Below, piece after piece: positions 18,486-27,697 of a stretch of 64,000 nucleotides of DNA (the stretch's first letter is position 1; each line of letters begins with the position of its first letter). This DNA is from Clostridia bacterium. GTDB taxonomy: Bacteria; Bacillota; Clostridia; Christensenellales; UBA1242. A program made the position numbers and the translations under genes. A model generated the notes under the pieces. The model was not told where the DNA came from, made no database searches, and was given only the letters and a program-made list of their open reading frames with translations. The DNA lies in assembly GCA_022793335.1 (NCBI GenBank), contig JAAWCQ010000009.1:186001-250000 (forward strand), read 5' to 3'.

Positions 18486-19190
18486 TTAATCTCTGTAATA
18501 TTCATCTATATTTTTAAGTTTTTCCTCTCCTTCTTTTTCTAAGTAAGGCTCAAGCTTCTTCTTTTCCTATTCAAGTCTCTTCTCTTCTTCTATAAGTCTT
18601 TCCTTTTCTTCTTGTTCTGCTTTCCTTTTTGCAATAGTTTTCGCACTTGGCGCAAAATCATAAGCAATTACATCTTCCATTTTTTCTACTATTTCACTTC
18701 CAAAAACATCATAAGGCTCACCCAATGTTAAAGATCCATACGCAAAAGAAAAACCTTTTATAAACAAGGCAACTATACCTACGCCAGCAAGAATACTCCC
18801 AGCGCATTCCATTGTCTTCCCTGACTTTAAAATTCCCTTACTCTCATCTGTGGCATATTTATCAAAAGTTTCTTTTATAAACTCTTCTTCATCTTTGTTT
18901 ATATATTTCATATAAGATTCTTTAAGATATTCATATTCAATAGCTGGGATTTCATTATTAAGGAAGCTTTCTTCCAATTCTTCCAGCCTTTCTTCAACTT
19001 GCTGCACACGCACTTCTTCTGCCTGCTTTACTAACTGATATTGCTCTGAATTTTCAAAAGTTGAATAAACATCTTTTTGCTTGTTTATGCCGGCAACTAC
19101 AAGAGGAATGCCAATTACATTACAAATCGTACCTCCACACAATGCAAGCGTCAAACCAGCCATCTTCAAAATTCCTAAAATTTTTGACAT
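18486..19190 (-). pseudogene. Two-TM coiled-coil protein, copy 2, amber-interrupted
   Basis: The frame from ATG 19190 is open for 207 codons to a TAG at 18567-18569, then stays open in the same frame for 26 more codons to TAA at 18486. Those extra codons encode a tail ending LKNIDEYYRD, identical to the end of copy 1, so the amber codon is a recent change inside a longer gene. Layout matches copy 1: TM1 ~8-35, coiled coil with SFLNNEIPAIEYEYLKESY, TM2 ~125-150, Lys/Glu-rich tail. The truncated product keeps both membrane segments and could still be made. ATG has an AGGAGG-like site. Readthrough is possible but other genes here end normally in TAG. Confidence 0.75.
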
Positions 19191-19314
19191 AACAACCTCC
19201 TTTTTTCAAATCAAATTCAGCCTTCCAGCTTCTAAAATAAAAAAATTAAACATTATCTATCTATATAATTTTATCATAAACAATAAAACTTGTCAATATA
19301 CAATGTTAAAAACG

Positions 19315-19761
19315 CTATATGAATTGTGAGTCCATCATAATCGTAACAGGGCCATCATTCAAAACTTCTATCTTCATATCTGCACCAAATACACCCATTT
19401 TGACAATAATGTTTTCATTTTTAAGCAGTTTTTCCATTTCCAAGTAAAACTCATTTGCTCGCTCAGGCACCTCTGCATCAAAAAAACTTGGCCTGTTTCC
19501 ATGACTGCAATCGGCAAAGAGGGTAAACTGACTTACAAGCAAAATCTGCCCGCCAATATCTTTAACAGACAAATTCATTTTTCCATTTTCATCTTCAAAA
19601 ATTCTTAAATTTGAAAGTTTCTTTGCCATTTTCTCTAAACTTGACTTTTCATCGCCCTTACCCACGCCGAAAAATATAACCATTCCTTTTCCAATCTCAG
19701 AAATAAGTTTTCCGTCAACCTTTAAATTGGCTTTTAAAACCCTCTGCACCACCGCTTTCAT
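19315..19761 (-). CDS. dtd: D-aminoacyl-tRNA deacylase
   Basis: Protein of 148 residues, full length. It removes D-amino acids (D-Tyr and others) or glycine mischarged on tRNA, in the cytosol. Signature motifs are present: SQFTLFAD near residue 77-84 with the catalytic-loop Gln/Thr, and NDGPVTI near residue 136 (the cross-subunit Gly-cisPro element). The N-terminus MKAVVQRV matches the family. AAAGGAG precedes ATG. It is monocistronic; in many Bacillota it follows relA, which is not here. Confidence 0.96.
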   Translation of the reverse strand: MKAVVQRVLKANLKVDGKLISEIGKGMVIFFGVGKGDEKSSLEKMAKKLSNLRIFEDENGKMNLSVKDIGGQILLVSQFTLFADCSHGNRPSFFDAEVPERANEFYLEMEKLLKNENIIVKMGVFGADMKIEVLNDGPVTIMMDSQFI

Positions 19762-19991
19762 ATTTTCTCCTTTAGTTGATTATAACATAATTTTGAAGAG
19801 ACTGAGATATTTTTTTCTTATTTTAGCAAAATAAAAAATTAAATTTTGTAAACCAAGAAAACAGTCCTTTTTGAATTTAATTTTCGGATGAGCGTATTTA
19901 TTAAAATTAGAATAATCAAATCTCTTATAAATTAAAACCAAGTTCAAATTTATTATGCAAAGTTACATTTTGTATTACTTAATACAGACTA

Positions 19992-20114
19992 TGCTTAGAT
20001 AAGCGAGCCTCAGCGTGCCGTCAGTGGTGGCGCGCTGGTGCGAGCGAAGCGCCATTGTTGTAAACCTTTTTATTTTTAGTCTTTATGTTTTTAAAATAAA
20101 AATATATCTAAGCA
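19992..20114. repeat. Multi-hairpin element C with 10-bp terminal inverted repeats
   Basis: Perfect 10-bp inverted arms TGCTTAGATA (19992-20001) and TATCTAAGCA (20105-20114). Inside are a GC-rich hairpin CAGCGTGCC/GGCGCGCTG (20011-20037), a short GGTGC/GCGCC hairpin, and an AT stem TTTTTATTTT/AAAATAAAAA. The GC content contrasts with its surroundings. It could be a MITE-like insertion, although no target-site duplication is evident. The remainder of the 19762-20173 gap is AT-rich; a terminator at 20116 follows. Confidence 0.55.
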
Positions 20115-20115
20115 C

Positions 20116-20142
20116 AAAAGAAGGCTTTAAAAGCCTTCTTTT
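20116..20142 (-). terminator. Terminator of the repeat lipoprotein gene
   Basis: AAGAAGGCTTT/AAAGCCTTCTT with T/A tails on both sides, 30 nt past the stop on the minus strand. Confidence 0.85.
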
Positions 20143-20173
20143 ATTTTTTAAAATGATTTAATATCAAACTCTC

Positions 20174-22453
20174 TTAATAAAGATTGTTTGTATCATCTTT
20201 CACTACAGTATAAACTCCGCCTTTTTCAGTCACTTTATATCCATCAGCAACAAAGTTTACTTTAGGATTTTCAGCTAAGTTGTCAGAAGGATTAAAGTTG
20301 TTTGCAAATGTTCCACCATAAACAACAATTCTAGCACTTCCATTTTGACCGTTTCTGTCAAGCAAATTCAAAGTATATCTGCTGTCAGTCATGCCAGTTG
20401 CAGGTGTTGCATCAAAGTATCCGCCTCTGATTTCTGCTTCACCTTTAATTACATAAACTGCACTTGCTGCCCCTTTGATAGTCCCGCTTTCAATCACAAG
20501 TTTAGCCCCGTCTGTAAGTGTAAATGCATGAACATCACCAGCTATACCATCAACAATTCCATTTCCAGTGATCGTGAGGTCTGCGCCTTCCCTTAAAATG
20601 AAAACTGACATAACATTTTCAAACATTGAAACATCTTCGCCAGCAAAAGCATTTATTTTGTGACCGTTTAAGTCAAGAACAACCTTGCGTGCCACATTAA
20701 GCCCACTGCCGACTACATTTTCAGAAATGGTAATATCTCTTGTGAGCAAAAGCACGCCATCTTTTCCACTTGCTGAAAGCGCAGTTTGAAGGTCGCTCAA
20801 ATTGTCAATATCTCTGGCAACGCTTGATTTTATTTCAGCTGAAGCTAAACCCTTGCCTAAAATATAAACATTATAATTCCAAGTTGCATTTCTATATTGG
20901 TCTTTTACTGAGCCAAGATTGGTTGTATAGTTTGAAAGATAAAGTGAGAAAGGATATCCGTCTACATTTTCAACTACAGTTAGTCCATAACTATTCACAT
21001 TGCCGTTGAGCGTTTTCTTAGTCAAAACGACATCATCCTTTTGTGCCCCTTCATAACTGAAGCCCAAAGCATCTGTTGCAGATTTTAAAGTCACTTCATA
21101 AACGCCGCCATTTTGTTTAATTTCATTTTTGGTGTTTTCATTTAAAAATTCAACCCTAGCAAAATCAATAGTTTCACTGTTTGCATCCATATTTAAAGCA
21201 AACTCTCTGCCGTTTACTTTCAAAGAATTATTGGCTGCCCCTTCAAATGCAAGAATTGGAGCTGCAACTTTAAGTTTGCCTTCTTCAAACTTGAAAACAA
21301 CATCTCGAATTTGATTGCTGTTTCCAATTGAAAGAGAAGCTGTTTGGTCTTTTGCAAAAGAAACGCCGCCTATTTCAATAGATTCAACATCTTCAAAGTT
21401 TGAAAGACTTCCCACTTCTACATAATAGTTGCCAATCGCCTTATCTGATCCGAGCTTTGCGTTAAGCTCATCCACCGTATATTTAACATCTGTGCCAAGT
21501 GCGGTATTATTATAAGCATTTGCGACCACACTTTGAACGGCAGCGTCAACATCCATTTGCGTATTGGCACTTGCTTCATATTTTTGCTTTGAAATCTCAA
21601 CTTTAAACTTAGCTGTTGCTACGCCCTTTCCTCTCACATAAGCTTCATAATCCCACTTTGCATTATTAAACTTTTCATTGACATCATTGATATCAGAGGT
21701 ATAGTTTGAGACATACAAAGCAAGCGGATTGCCGTCAACTGCTTCAGTTTTAGTAAGTCCATAACCATTAAGAGCACCATTTATATGCTTTCGTGTAAGC
21801 ACAACATCATCAGCAGTCGCGCCTTCATAATAGAAACCAAGCGCCTCAATCGCTGACTTAAGATTTACATTATAAACGCCCTCAGCGTCCTTCTCTGAAA
21901 CTGTATTCTTTGAATTTTCAGAAAAGAAAGACACATTTGAAAAGTCAAATTCACCACTTTCAGAAGCAATTCCAAGCGAGAAAACCTTGTCATTGATTTT
22001 AATGTTTGATTGCCCCACAGTTTCAAAAGCAAGCACTGGTGCGGCAACTTTCAACGCTCCGTCGTTATAACAATATACCACATCGTCAACAAAATTGCTG
22101 TTTCCGATAGAAACTTTCACAGTGTCATCTTTTGCATATTCTACCCCGCCAAGCTCTATGCTTGAAACCTCTTTGCAATTTGAAAGAGTGCCGACAGTGA
22201 CATAGTAATTCACCTCTTTTTGAATATGCTCACCAAGCTCAGCAACAGTGAAAATCTGTTGAGTGTTTGATTGATTTGGCAAATTGTAAGCATCATGGAT
22301 TATGTCGTCAATCACATGCTCGACATTTGCTTTCAAATCAGATGAAGCGTTAAACTTCATTTCCTTATCACCACAAGAAGTAAGCATGACCGCTCCAGCA
22401 GATAACGCAAGCACTACAGGAACAGCAAGCAAAACCTTTTTCATTCTTTTCAT
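20174..22453 (-). CDS. Lipoprotein with two tandem ~270-residue repeats and a beta-helix-like end
   Basis: Protein of 759 residues. The signal peptide ends in lipobox LTSC (Cys27). Two homologous units follow, about residues 30-285 and 290-550; matching landmarks are YYVTVGTLSNCKEVSSIELG with YYVEVGSLSNFEDVESIEIG, and LGFYYEGATADDVVLTRK with LGFSYEGAQKDDVVLTKK. The last ~190 residues (DVLDLNGHKI-type, then LTITGNGIVDG, then AEIRGGYFDA) look like a right-handed beta helix. No catalytic residues are recognised. It is presumably surface-exposed, and its function is unknown. AGGGGG precedes ATG. Confidence 0.8.
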   Translation of the reverse strand: MKRMKKVLLAVPVVLALSAGAVMLTSCGDKEMKFNASSDLKANVEHVIDDIIHDAYNLPNQSNTQQIFTVAELGEHIQKEVNYYVTVGTLSNCKEVSSIELGGVEYAKDDTVKVSIGNSNFVDDVVYCYNDGALKVAAPVLAFETVGQSNIKINDKVFSLGIASESGEFDFSNVSFFSENSKNTVSEKDAEGVYNVNLKSAIEALGFYYEGATADDVVLTRKHINGALNGYGLTKTEAVDGNPLALYVSNYTSDINDVNEKFNNAKWDYEAYVRGKGVATAKFKVEISKQKYEASANTQMDVDAAVQSVVANAYNNTALGTDVKYTVDELNAKLGSDKAIGNYYVEVGSLSNFEDVESIEIGGVSFAKDQTASLSIGNSNQIRDVVFKFEEGKLKVAAPILAFEGAANNSLKVNGREFALNMDANSETIDFARVEFLNENTKNEIKQNGGVYEVTLKSATDALGFSYEGAQKDDVVLTKKTLNGNVNSYGLTVVENVDGYPFSLYLSNYTTNLGSVKDQYRNATWNYNVYILGKGLASAEIKSSVARDIDNLSDLQTALSASGKDGVLLLTRDITISENVVGSGLNVARKVVLDLNGHKINAFAGEDVSMFENVMSVFILREGADLTITGNGIVDGIAGDVHAFTLTDGAKLVIESGTIKGAASAVYVIKGEAEIRGGYFDATPATGMTDSRYTLNLLDRNGQNGSARIVVYGGTFANNFNPSDNLAENPKVNFVADGYKVTEKGGVYTVVKDDTNNLY

Positions 22454-22649
22454 AAATAATTCCCCCTTTTTGTAGTATTTGTCGGTTATCTCAATTTTAT
22501 TTAAACAAATTAAAAATTTTTATAATTTGGCAAAAGTTTTTCAAAATACATTAAAATAATACAAAATATTTCATTTTTCTTACCTTTTAAGTATACATCA
22601 AATGAAAGTTTAAACAAACTAAATATGAAAAAATAAAAAAATAATAAAT

Positions 22650-22680
22650 AAAAAAAGACAGAAATATATCTGCCCTTTTA
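22650..22680 (-). terminator. Probable terminator of the SHOCT membrane protein
   Basis: Minus-strand GGCAGA/TCTGTC stem (one mismatch) followed by T7. The rest of 22454-22714 is AT-rich, with nothing else recognised. Confidence 0.5.
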
Positions 22681-22714
22681 TTTAACAAAATTAAAGTTAG
22701 CCTGTCTGAAAAAA

Positions 22715-23881
22715 CTATTTATTTAAATATTCTTTAATTACAACTGCCTTAAGCTGAGAATATTCTTCTTCAGTTATCAGCCCAGATTTTTTCATATCAT
22801 TAAGCTTTTTAATCTTAACCTCAAAATCAAAGTTTAAAGTATTTTCGTTTGCAACAGCACTAGGTTTGTTTTCAGTCTTTACCTTCTCAACCTTCGCAGC
22901 TGCCTGCTTTTGAGTTTTTTCTGGCTCTGCAACCTCAGCACTCTTGTTTTCAACCACAACTGCTTTACTACCTTTTACAAGACCAATAATAGCAAGCACA
23001 TTTGTTGCGATAAGTGCAGCCATTACGAAAGTGCCAATTATAATGTAAAGTGTGCCTTGAATTAAAGCAACTACTAAAAGAGCCATTAAAATGCTTACAA
23101 AGTTTAAAACAACTGCAGCAATCATAACCTTCAAATATTTTGCAAATTCCAACTTTCCACTGTTGAATTTAACAAGTGAAATTATATTAAGAACAACTGC
23201 AACAACAAAACATATAAGCTCAAAACTCAAAAGCACATAAGCATTTGTCAAATCAAAACCAAAGTATTCAAGATTAGAAATATCTACAAACTCAACTATG
23301 TTGAAAATAATTCCCAATGCCAAAAAACTTACGCTAAGAATGAAGGCGGTAAGAAGAAGCGGTCTGCTAACTTTAGCCTCAACAACTTTTTCTTTCTTTA
23401 TTTTAGCTGGCAACATACCATTTTCATCTCTTTTCTTTTCCAATCTTAAATCTAATAAAAGCATGATATTGGCAGCAATTAAACCTGCTAAAGCAAAAGC
23501 TATAATCACATAAAAGAAATCTTGTTTATAAACTCTGCCTAAATCGACAATTAAGATTTCCATAATTGATGAAATAACAATGTTTATAAAGTTGAATACT
23601 ATTGTCGCAATAATCCATCCTTTTTTCTTTGCATATTTTGCCTTATTATTTTTTATAAAAAACAAACAAACAATTGCTAAGATTAAAGCCACAGCAAACA
23701 AAAATATAAAAGAGCCCAGAGTATCTCGCAAATTCATTCTCGCAATATCAAGCCCTGTTCCTTGATATTCCTCACGATATCGATTATCTAAAAAAATAAA
23801 ACTTAATACAGCGTTTGCTATTACAAAGATATTCAAAATAATTGAAACAATCAATGCTGACAAGGTCAATTTTCTTTTCAT
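22715..23881 (-). CDS. Polytopic membrane protein with C-terminal SHOCT domain
   Basis: Protein of 388 residues. About eight membrane helices fall in two similar four-helix halves (residues ~1-150 and ~170-310), suggesting an internal duplication. A low-complexity Lys/Glu/Ala/Val linker (~315-345) leads to a SHOCT-type end: KIKKLNDMKKSGLITEEEY followed by LKAVVIKEYLNK. SHOCT domains are short helical tails thought to aid oligomerisation or attachment in membrane proteins. There is no transporter motif. The small gene at 24008 ends in a related segment. ATG has GGAGAG upstream. Confidence 0.75.
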   Translation of the reverse strand: MKRKLTLSALIVSIILNIFVIANAVLSFIFLDNRYREEYQGTGLDIARMNLRDTLGSFIFLFAVALILAIVCLFFIKNNKAKYAKKKGWIIATIVFNFINIVISSIMEILIVDLGRVYKQDFFYVIIAFALAGLIAANIMLLLDLRLEKKRDENGMLPAKIKKEKVVEAKVSRPLLLTAFILSVSFLALGIIFNIVEFVDISNLEYFGFDLTNAYVLLSFELICFVVAVVLNIISLVKFNSGKLEFAKYLKVMIAAVVLNFVSILMALLVVALIQGTLYIIIGTFVMAALIATNVLAIIGLVKGSKAVVVENKSAEVAEPEKTQKQAAAKVEKVKTENKPSAVANENTLNFDFEVKIKKLNDMKKSGLITEEEYSQLKAVVIKEYLNK

Positions 23882-24007
23882 TTTTCTCTCCGTTTAAATG
23901 CTATTATCCTAAACGCATATTAAGGATATAAATCACGAGAATATTATAAAACAAAAACACTAAAAAGTCAATTTAACATCAAAAAATAAAACTAAAGAAA
24001 TTTAATT

Positions 24008-24241
24008 TTAGTCAGAATATTCTTTTATGATGTCAGTTTTAATTTTTTCATAATCTTCAATTGCCAACAACTCTTTTTCTTTGATTTCATTAAGCTTTTC
24101 AATCGCCTCTTCCATCTCTTTTAATTTAAATCTTCTATCAGAATTTTTATCTTGTTCTTTAGCATTTTCTTGCTTATTACTTTCTTTTGCAATAGCGATG
24201 CCTTCATCAGTTTTTTGGTTGGAATCTTCGTATTCTTCCAC
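24008..24241 (-). CDS. Short SHOCT-like protein, possibly a fragment
   Basis: A 77-residue soluble, charged protein: a Gln/Lys/Glu-rich half followed by a SHOCT-like helix pair (AIEKLNEIKEKELLAIEDY, ending DIIKEYSD). The end resembles the tail of the membrane protein at 22715 (VVIKEYLNK), so this may be a detached C-terminal piece of a paralogue. Start is GTG 24241, with only a weak GAAAGG site too close; no better start exists in frame. Expression is uncertain. Confidence 0.45.
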   Translation of the reverse strand: MEEYEDSNQKTDEGIAIAKESNKQENAKEQDKNSDRRFKLKEMEEAIEKLNEIKEKELLAIEDYEKIKTDIIKEYSD

Positions 24242-24342
24242 CCTTTCTCTTTCTTGCGAATTAGTTAAAAAAATCCTACTAAAAAGTAGACTTTATCCTT
24301 TTTAAAATAAGAAAGATAAAAAGTATCCTACTTAAATAGATA

Positions 24343-24374
24343 AAAAAATCATCTTTTAAGTAAGATGATTTTTT
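24343..24374 (-). terminator. Terminator of the ribosomal superoperon
   Basis: AAAAATCATCTT/AAGATGATTTTT, 12-bp stem with loop TTAAGT and T-run on the minus strand, just after rplQ. Confidence 0.9.
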
Positions 24375-24387
24375 ACTTTTTATTAAA

Positions 24388-24897
24388 TTAAATCAATTCA
24401 ACAATTGCCATTTCAGCGCTGTCGCCTCTGCGTGCACCAAGTCTAACAATTCTGGTGTAACCACCGCCTTGTCCAACTTCTTTGATGCGTGCAGCATATT
24501 TTGGAGCATAGAGGTTGAAAATCTTTTCAAGAAGTGGATGTTTAATATCCTCTGTTCTTGCTTCAAAAGCTTCGATTGATTCTTTTGGTTTTCTTTGCTC
24601 TTGTCTATCCATAAGATAAGCCATAAGCGCTCTTCTAGCTGCAAGTTTCTTAGGTCCATCGTTTGAAACGGTTGTTTTTACCTTAATACCTTTTGCGTCT
24701 TTGATTTCTTTTTCAACTTTTACGATATCTTCATAAGAGTTGATAGCAAGGGTCAAAAGTTTTTCTGCCTGACTTCTTACAGACTTTGCACGAGCAACAG
24801 TTGTCTCAACTTTTCCGTACCAAAGAAGGTCAGATACAAGTCCTCTGAGCATTGCGTCTTTTTCCTTGCTTGGTCTACCGAGTTTTGCATTAGCCAT
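24388..24897 (-). CDS. rplQ: 50S ribosomal protein L17
   Basis: Protein of 169 residues, longer than the ~120 usual in Bacillus because of an insertion around residues 60-120. The family start KLGRPSKEKDAMLRGLVSDL and the end GGYTRIVRLGARRGD are clear. It is the last gene of the alpha operon, directly after rpoA (21 nt), as in most bacteria. AAGGAG precedes ATG. It sits near the peptide exit tunnel of the large subunit. Confidence 0.96.
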   Translation of the reverse strand: MANAKLGRPSKEKDAMLRGLVSDLLWYGKVETTVARAKSVRSQAEKLLTLAINSYEDIVKVEKEIKDAKGIKVKTTVSNDGPKKLAARRALMAYLMDRQEQRKPKESIEAFEARTEDIKHPLLEKIFNLYAPKYAARIKEVGQGGGYTRIVRLGARRGDSAEMAIVELI

Positions 24898-24918
24898 TAT
24901 ATTTCTCCTTTATAAAGT

Positions 24919-25869
24919 TTAGTCTTCGTCCTTACGAAGAGAAAGTCCATAACTTTCAAGTTTTGCAATAACCTCATCAATAGATTTGATGCCAAGGTTT
25001 TTCACTTTAAGCATGTCACCTCTTGATTTTTTAGTGAGGTCTTCAACATTGTTTATTCCTGCTCTCTTTAAGCAGTTGTATGAACGAACAGAAAGATCCA
25101 TTTCTTCGATAGGAAGCTCCATAAGTTTAACTTGTTTGTCTTCTTCTCTAGAAACTAAAATATCAGAATTTGCAATTTGAGCACAAAGCTCTACAAACAG
25201 ATTGATATGTTCCATTACAATCTTGCCTGCAAGAGAAACAATTTCTCTAGCTGGAGTTGTTCCATTGGTTTCAACTTCCAAAGTAAGTTTATCAAAGTTT
25301 ACGCTTTGACCAACACGAGTGCTTTCAACATTGAAATTCACTCTTTTTACAGGTGAGAAAAGTGAGTCCATTGCAATATAGTCAACATTGTCAAACTTTT
25401 CTTTGTTTTCATTGTTTGGCACATAACCTCTGCCATTTCCAATCATGATGTCCATATCAAGAACGGCTCCATCATCAATTGTGCAAATGTGCAAATCTGG
25501 ATTTAAGATTTCAACATCTGAGTTTGATTCAAAATCTCTTGCGGTTACCTCTCCTGCTGCTGTCTTTCTAAGATGAAGGTATGTGATAAAATCACGGCTT
25601 TGGTCTTTGCATTTTACAGCGAGTGTTTTGAGGTTAAGTATAATATCAACAACATCTTCGGTCACGCCTCTGATGGTGGAAAACTCATGACTTACGCCAG
25701 CAATGCGGATTGCGATTGGGGCTGAGCCAGGAAGTGCAGAGAGAAGTGTTCTTCTCATAGCATTTCCAAGAGTTATGCCATAGCCTTTTTCAAGTGGTTC
25801 AACAACAAATCTTGCAAAAGCACCATTGTCAGTTTCTTCACAAGTAATTCTTGGTCTTTCCATTTCCAT
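24919..25869 (-). CDS. rpoA: RNA polymerase subunit alpha
   Basis: Protein of 316 residues. The N-terminal domain (to ~230) dimerises and nucleates RNAP assembly (GYGITLGNAMRRTLLSALPG). After a linker, the C-terminal domain (~245-316) carries two helix-hairpin-helix motifs (LSVRSYNCLKRAGI, then VKNLGIKSIDEV) that bind UP elements and activators. GGGAGG lies 9 nt before ATG 25869; a second ATG two codons later is also possible. Position between rpsD and rplQ is standard. Confidence 0.98.
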   Translation of the reverse strand: MEMERPRITCEETDNGAFARFVVEPLEKGYGITLGNAMRRTLLSALPGSAPIAIRIAGVSHEFSTIRGVTEDVVDIILNLKTLAVKCKDQSRDFITYLHLRKTAAGEVTARDFESNSDVEILNPDLHICTIDDGAVLDMDIMIGNGRGYVPNNENKEKFDNVDYIAMDSLFSPVKRVNFNVESTRVGQSVNFDKLTLEVETNGTTPAREIVSLAGKIVMEHINLFVELCAQIANSDILVSREEDKQVKLMELPIEEMDLSVRSYNCLKRAGINNVEDLTKKSRGDMLKVKNLGIKSIDEVIAKLESYGLSLRKDED

Positions 25870-25887
25870 ATAAATATACCTCCCTTA

Positions 25888-26514
25888 TTATCTCGAGTAT
25901 AATTCGACAATAAGTTGTTCTTTGATGTCAGCATCAACATCTGCTCGCTCAGGAAGTGCTACGATTTTCCCAGCGAAAGTGTTTGTATCAAATTCCACCC
26001 ACTTAGGCATAACAACTTTGCTGCCTCTAAGGGATTTAAACATTTCGTTGCCCTGCTTATTTTCTTTAATAGCAACAGTGTCACCAGCTTTTACTTGATA
26101 AGAAGCAATGTTGACTCTTCTGCCATTGACAGTAATAAGACCGTGGTTTACGATTTGGCGAGCTTGCTTACGGCTTGCACCAATACCCATTCTATAAACA
26201 ACATTGTCAAGGCGTCTTTCAATTAAAGAAAGCATGTTTTCGCCTGTAACACCTTGCATTTTGTTTGCTTTTTCATAGTATTCTCTGAATTGTTTTTCAA
26301 GAACACCATACATTCTTTTTACTTTTTGTTTTTCTCTAAGCTGAGTGCCATATTCTGAGAAAGCCACTCTTCTCTTAGAATTGCCATGTTGTCCAGGAAT
26401 AACTGGGCGTCTCTCCATAGCACATTTTTTTGTTGTACATCGCTCGCCTTTAAGGAAGAGTTTGCAACCTTCTCTTCTGCATTGACGGCAATCTGGTTCA
26501 ATAGTTCTTGCCAT
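25888..26514 (-). CDS. rpsD: 30S ribosomal protein S4
   Basis: Protein of 208 residues. It is a primary 16S rRNA binder and a known operon regulator in several bacteria. The N-terminus has a zinc site, Cys9-x2-Cys12 with Cys26 and Cys31, as in the zinc-bearing form of Thermus S4. The S4 RNA-binding domain (RLDNVVYRMGIGASRKQARQ) is central. AAAGGAG precedes ATG. Confidence 0.98.
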   Translation of the reverse strand: MARTIEPDCRQCRREGCKLFLKGERCTTKKCAMERRPVIPGQHGNSKRRVAFSEYGTQLREKQKVKRMYGVLEKQFREYYEKANKMQGVTGENMLSLIERRLDNVVYRMGIGASRKQARQIVNHGLITVNGRRVNIASYQVKAGDTVAIKENKQGNEMFKSLRGSKVVMPKWVEFDTNTFAGKIVALPERADVDADIKEQLIVELYSR

Positions 26515-26526
26515 GTCTTTCTCCTT

Positions 26527-26928
26527 TTATATTCTTCTTGTTTTAGGAGGTCTGCAACCGTTATGAGCGATTGGTGAAACATCCTTAATCATGGTTACAT
26601 TAAGTTCGCAGTTTTGAAGTGAACGGATAGCAAGTTCTCTACCGCTTCCTGGTCCTTTAACAAAAACTTCAACTGTGTTGATACCATGTTCTTTAGCGAC
26701 TTTTGCAGCATCTTCAACGCAAGATTGGGCAGCGAATGGAGTGCTTTTCTTTGAGCCTTTAAGGCCAAGTTTTCCTGAAGAGCACCAAGAAAGAACATTG
26801 CCGTCACAATCAGTGAAACTTACAATCGTGTTGTTGAAAGAAGTTTTGATATGCACTTGTCCAGCAGAGATATTTCTGCTGACTCTCTTTTTTGTTGTCT
26901 TTTTATTTTGTGCTTGTTTAGTTGCCAT
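26527..26928 (-). CDS. rpsK: 30S ribosomal protein S11
   Basis: Protein of 133 residues with a Lys-rich N-terminus and the family core ([41 protein letters not shown]). It forms the platform of the small subunit near the mRNA exit channel. It lies between rpsM and rpsD with 11-12 nt gaps and is cotranscribed. Confidence 0.98.
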   Translation of the reverse strand: MATKQAQNKKTTKKRVSRNISAGQVHIKTSFNNTIVSFTDCDGNVLSWCSSGKLGLKGSKKSTPFAAQSCVEDAAKVAKEHGINTVEVFVKGPGSGRELAIRSLQNCELNVTMIKDVSPIAHNGCRPPKTRRI

Positions 26929-26939
26929 AAATTATCTCC

Positions 26940-27317
26940 TTACTTACCCTTCTTAGAGCTGCCAGCAACGACTCTCTTAGGACCTTTTCTTGTTCTTGCA
27001 TTATTCTTTGTGCTTTGTCCTCTTACTGGAAGTCCTTTGCGGTGACGAACACCACGATAGCAGCCTATTTCGATAAGCTTCTTAATGTCCATGTCGACTT
27101 TTTTACGAAGTTCGCCTTCTACAAGAAGGTTGTGTTCTATATAGTTACGAAGTTTTGCAACTTGGTCATCAGTGAGGTCTTTTACACGGATGTCAGCACT
27201 GATTCCAGTTTCTTCGCAGATTTTGTTGGAAGTCACTCTTCCAATTCCATAGATATAGGTAAGACCAAGCTCTAATCTCTTTTCTCTAGGCAGGTCTACA
27301 CCAGCAATTCTTGCCAT
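26940..27317 (-). CDS. rpsM: 30S ribosomal protein S13
   Basis: Protein of 125 residues; family start [20 protein letters not shown] and the C-terminal [20 protein letters not shown] that contacts the P-site tRNA. GGAGG upstream of ATG. First large gene of the alpha-operon segment, after rpmJ. Confidence 0.98.
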   Translation of the reverse strand: MARIAGVDLPREKRLELGLTYIYGIGRVTSNKICEETGISADIRVKDLTDDQVAKLRNYIEHNLLVEGELRKKVDMDIKKLIEIGCYRGVRHRKGLPVRGQSTKNNARTRKGPKRVVAGSSKKGK

Positions 27318-27341
27318 TTATTTTTCCTCCATTTTTTAATA

Positions 27342-27458
27342 TTAGCCCTGTACTTGTTTGTGTTTAGCGCTCTTAGAGCAGATGACCATAACTTTGCCAT
27401 CTCTCTTGATTACTCTACACTTGTCACAAATAGGCTTAACAGATGCTCTTACTTTCAT
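27342..27458 (-). CDS. rpmJ: 50S ribosomal protein L36 (zinc form)
   Basis: Protein of 38 residues, one longer than usual. It begins [14 protein letters not shown] and has Cys11, Cys14, Cys27 and a His near 33 as zinc ligands. AAGGAG site 7 nt before ATG. Sits between infA and rpsM as expected. Confidence 0.95.
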   Translation of the reverse strand: MKVRASVKPICDKCRVIKRDGKVMVICSKSAKHKQVQG

Positions 27459-27468
27459 AATTTCTCCT

Positions 27469-27693
27469 TTATTGGCCCTTTTCTCTCCAAGTTATTCTGC
27501 CCTTAGTCAGGTCATAGGGACTCATTTCAACTTTTACTTTGTCACCTTCCAAAACTTTGATATAGTTTTTTCTAAGTTTCCCTGAAAGGTAGGTAATGAT
27601 TTCATGTCCGTTGGCCAGACGAACTCTGAATGTGGTGTTTGGAAGCACTTCAACGACGCTTCCTTCAAATTCGATAACATCTTCCTTAGACAT
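27469..27693 (-). CDS. infA: Translation initiation factor IF-1
   Basis: Protein of 74 residues: a single OB fold with the family run [14 protein letters not shown], then [17 protein letters not shown]. Binds the 30S A site during initiation. AGGAG precedes ATG. It follows the KOW gene and precedes rpmJ. Confidence 0.98.
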   Translation of the reverse strand: MSKEDVIEFEGSVVEVLPNTTFRVRLANGHEIITYLSGKLRKNYIKVLEGDKVKVEMSPYDLTKGRITWREKGQ

Positions 27694-27697
27694 TATT

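Noticed and set aside
18486-19190. TAG reassigned to an amino acid in this organism
   Set aside because: Several intact genes (for example whiA, rpmC, map and the 43631 gene) end in TAG at the expected length, so TAG is a normal stop here.
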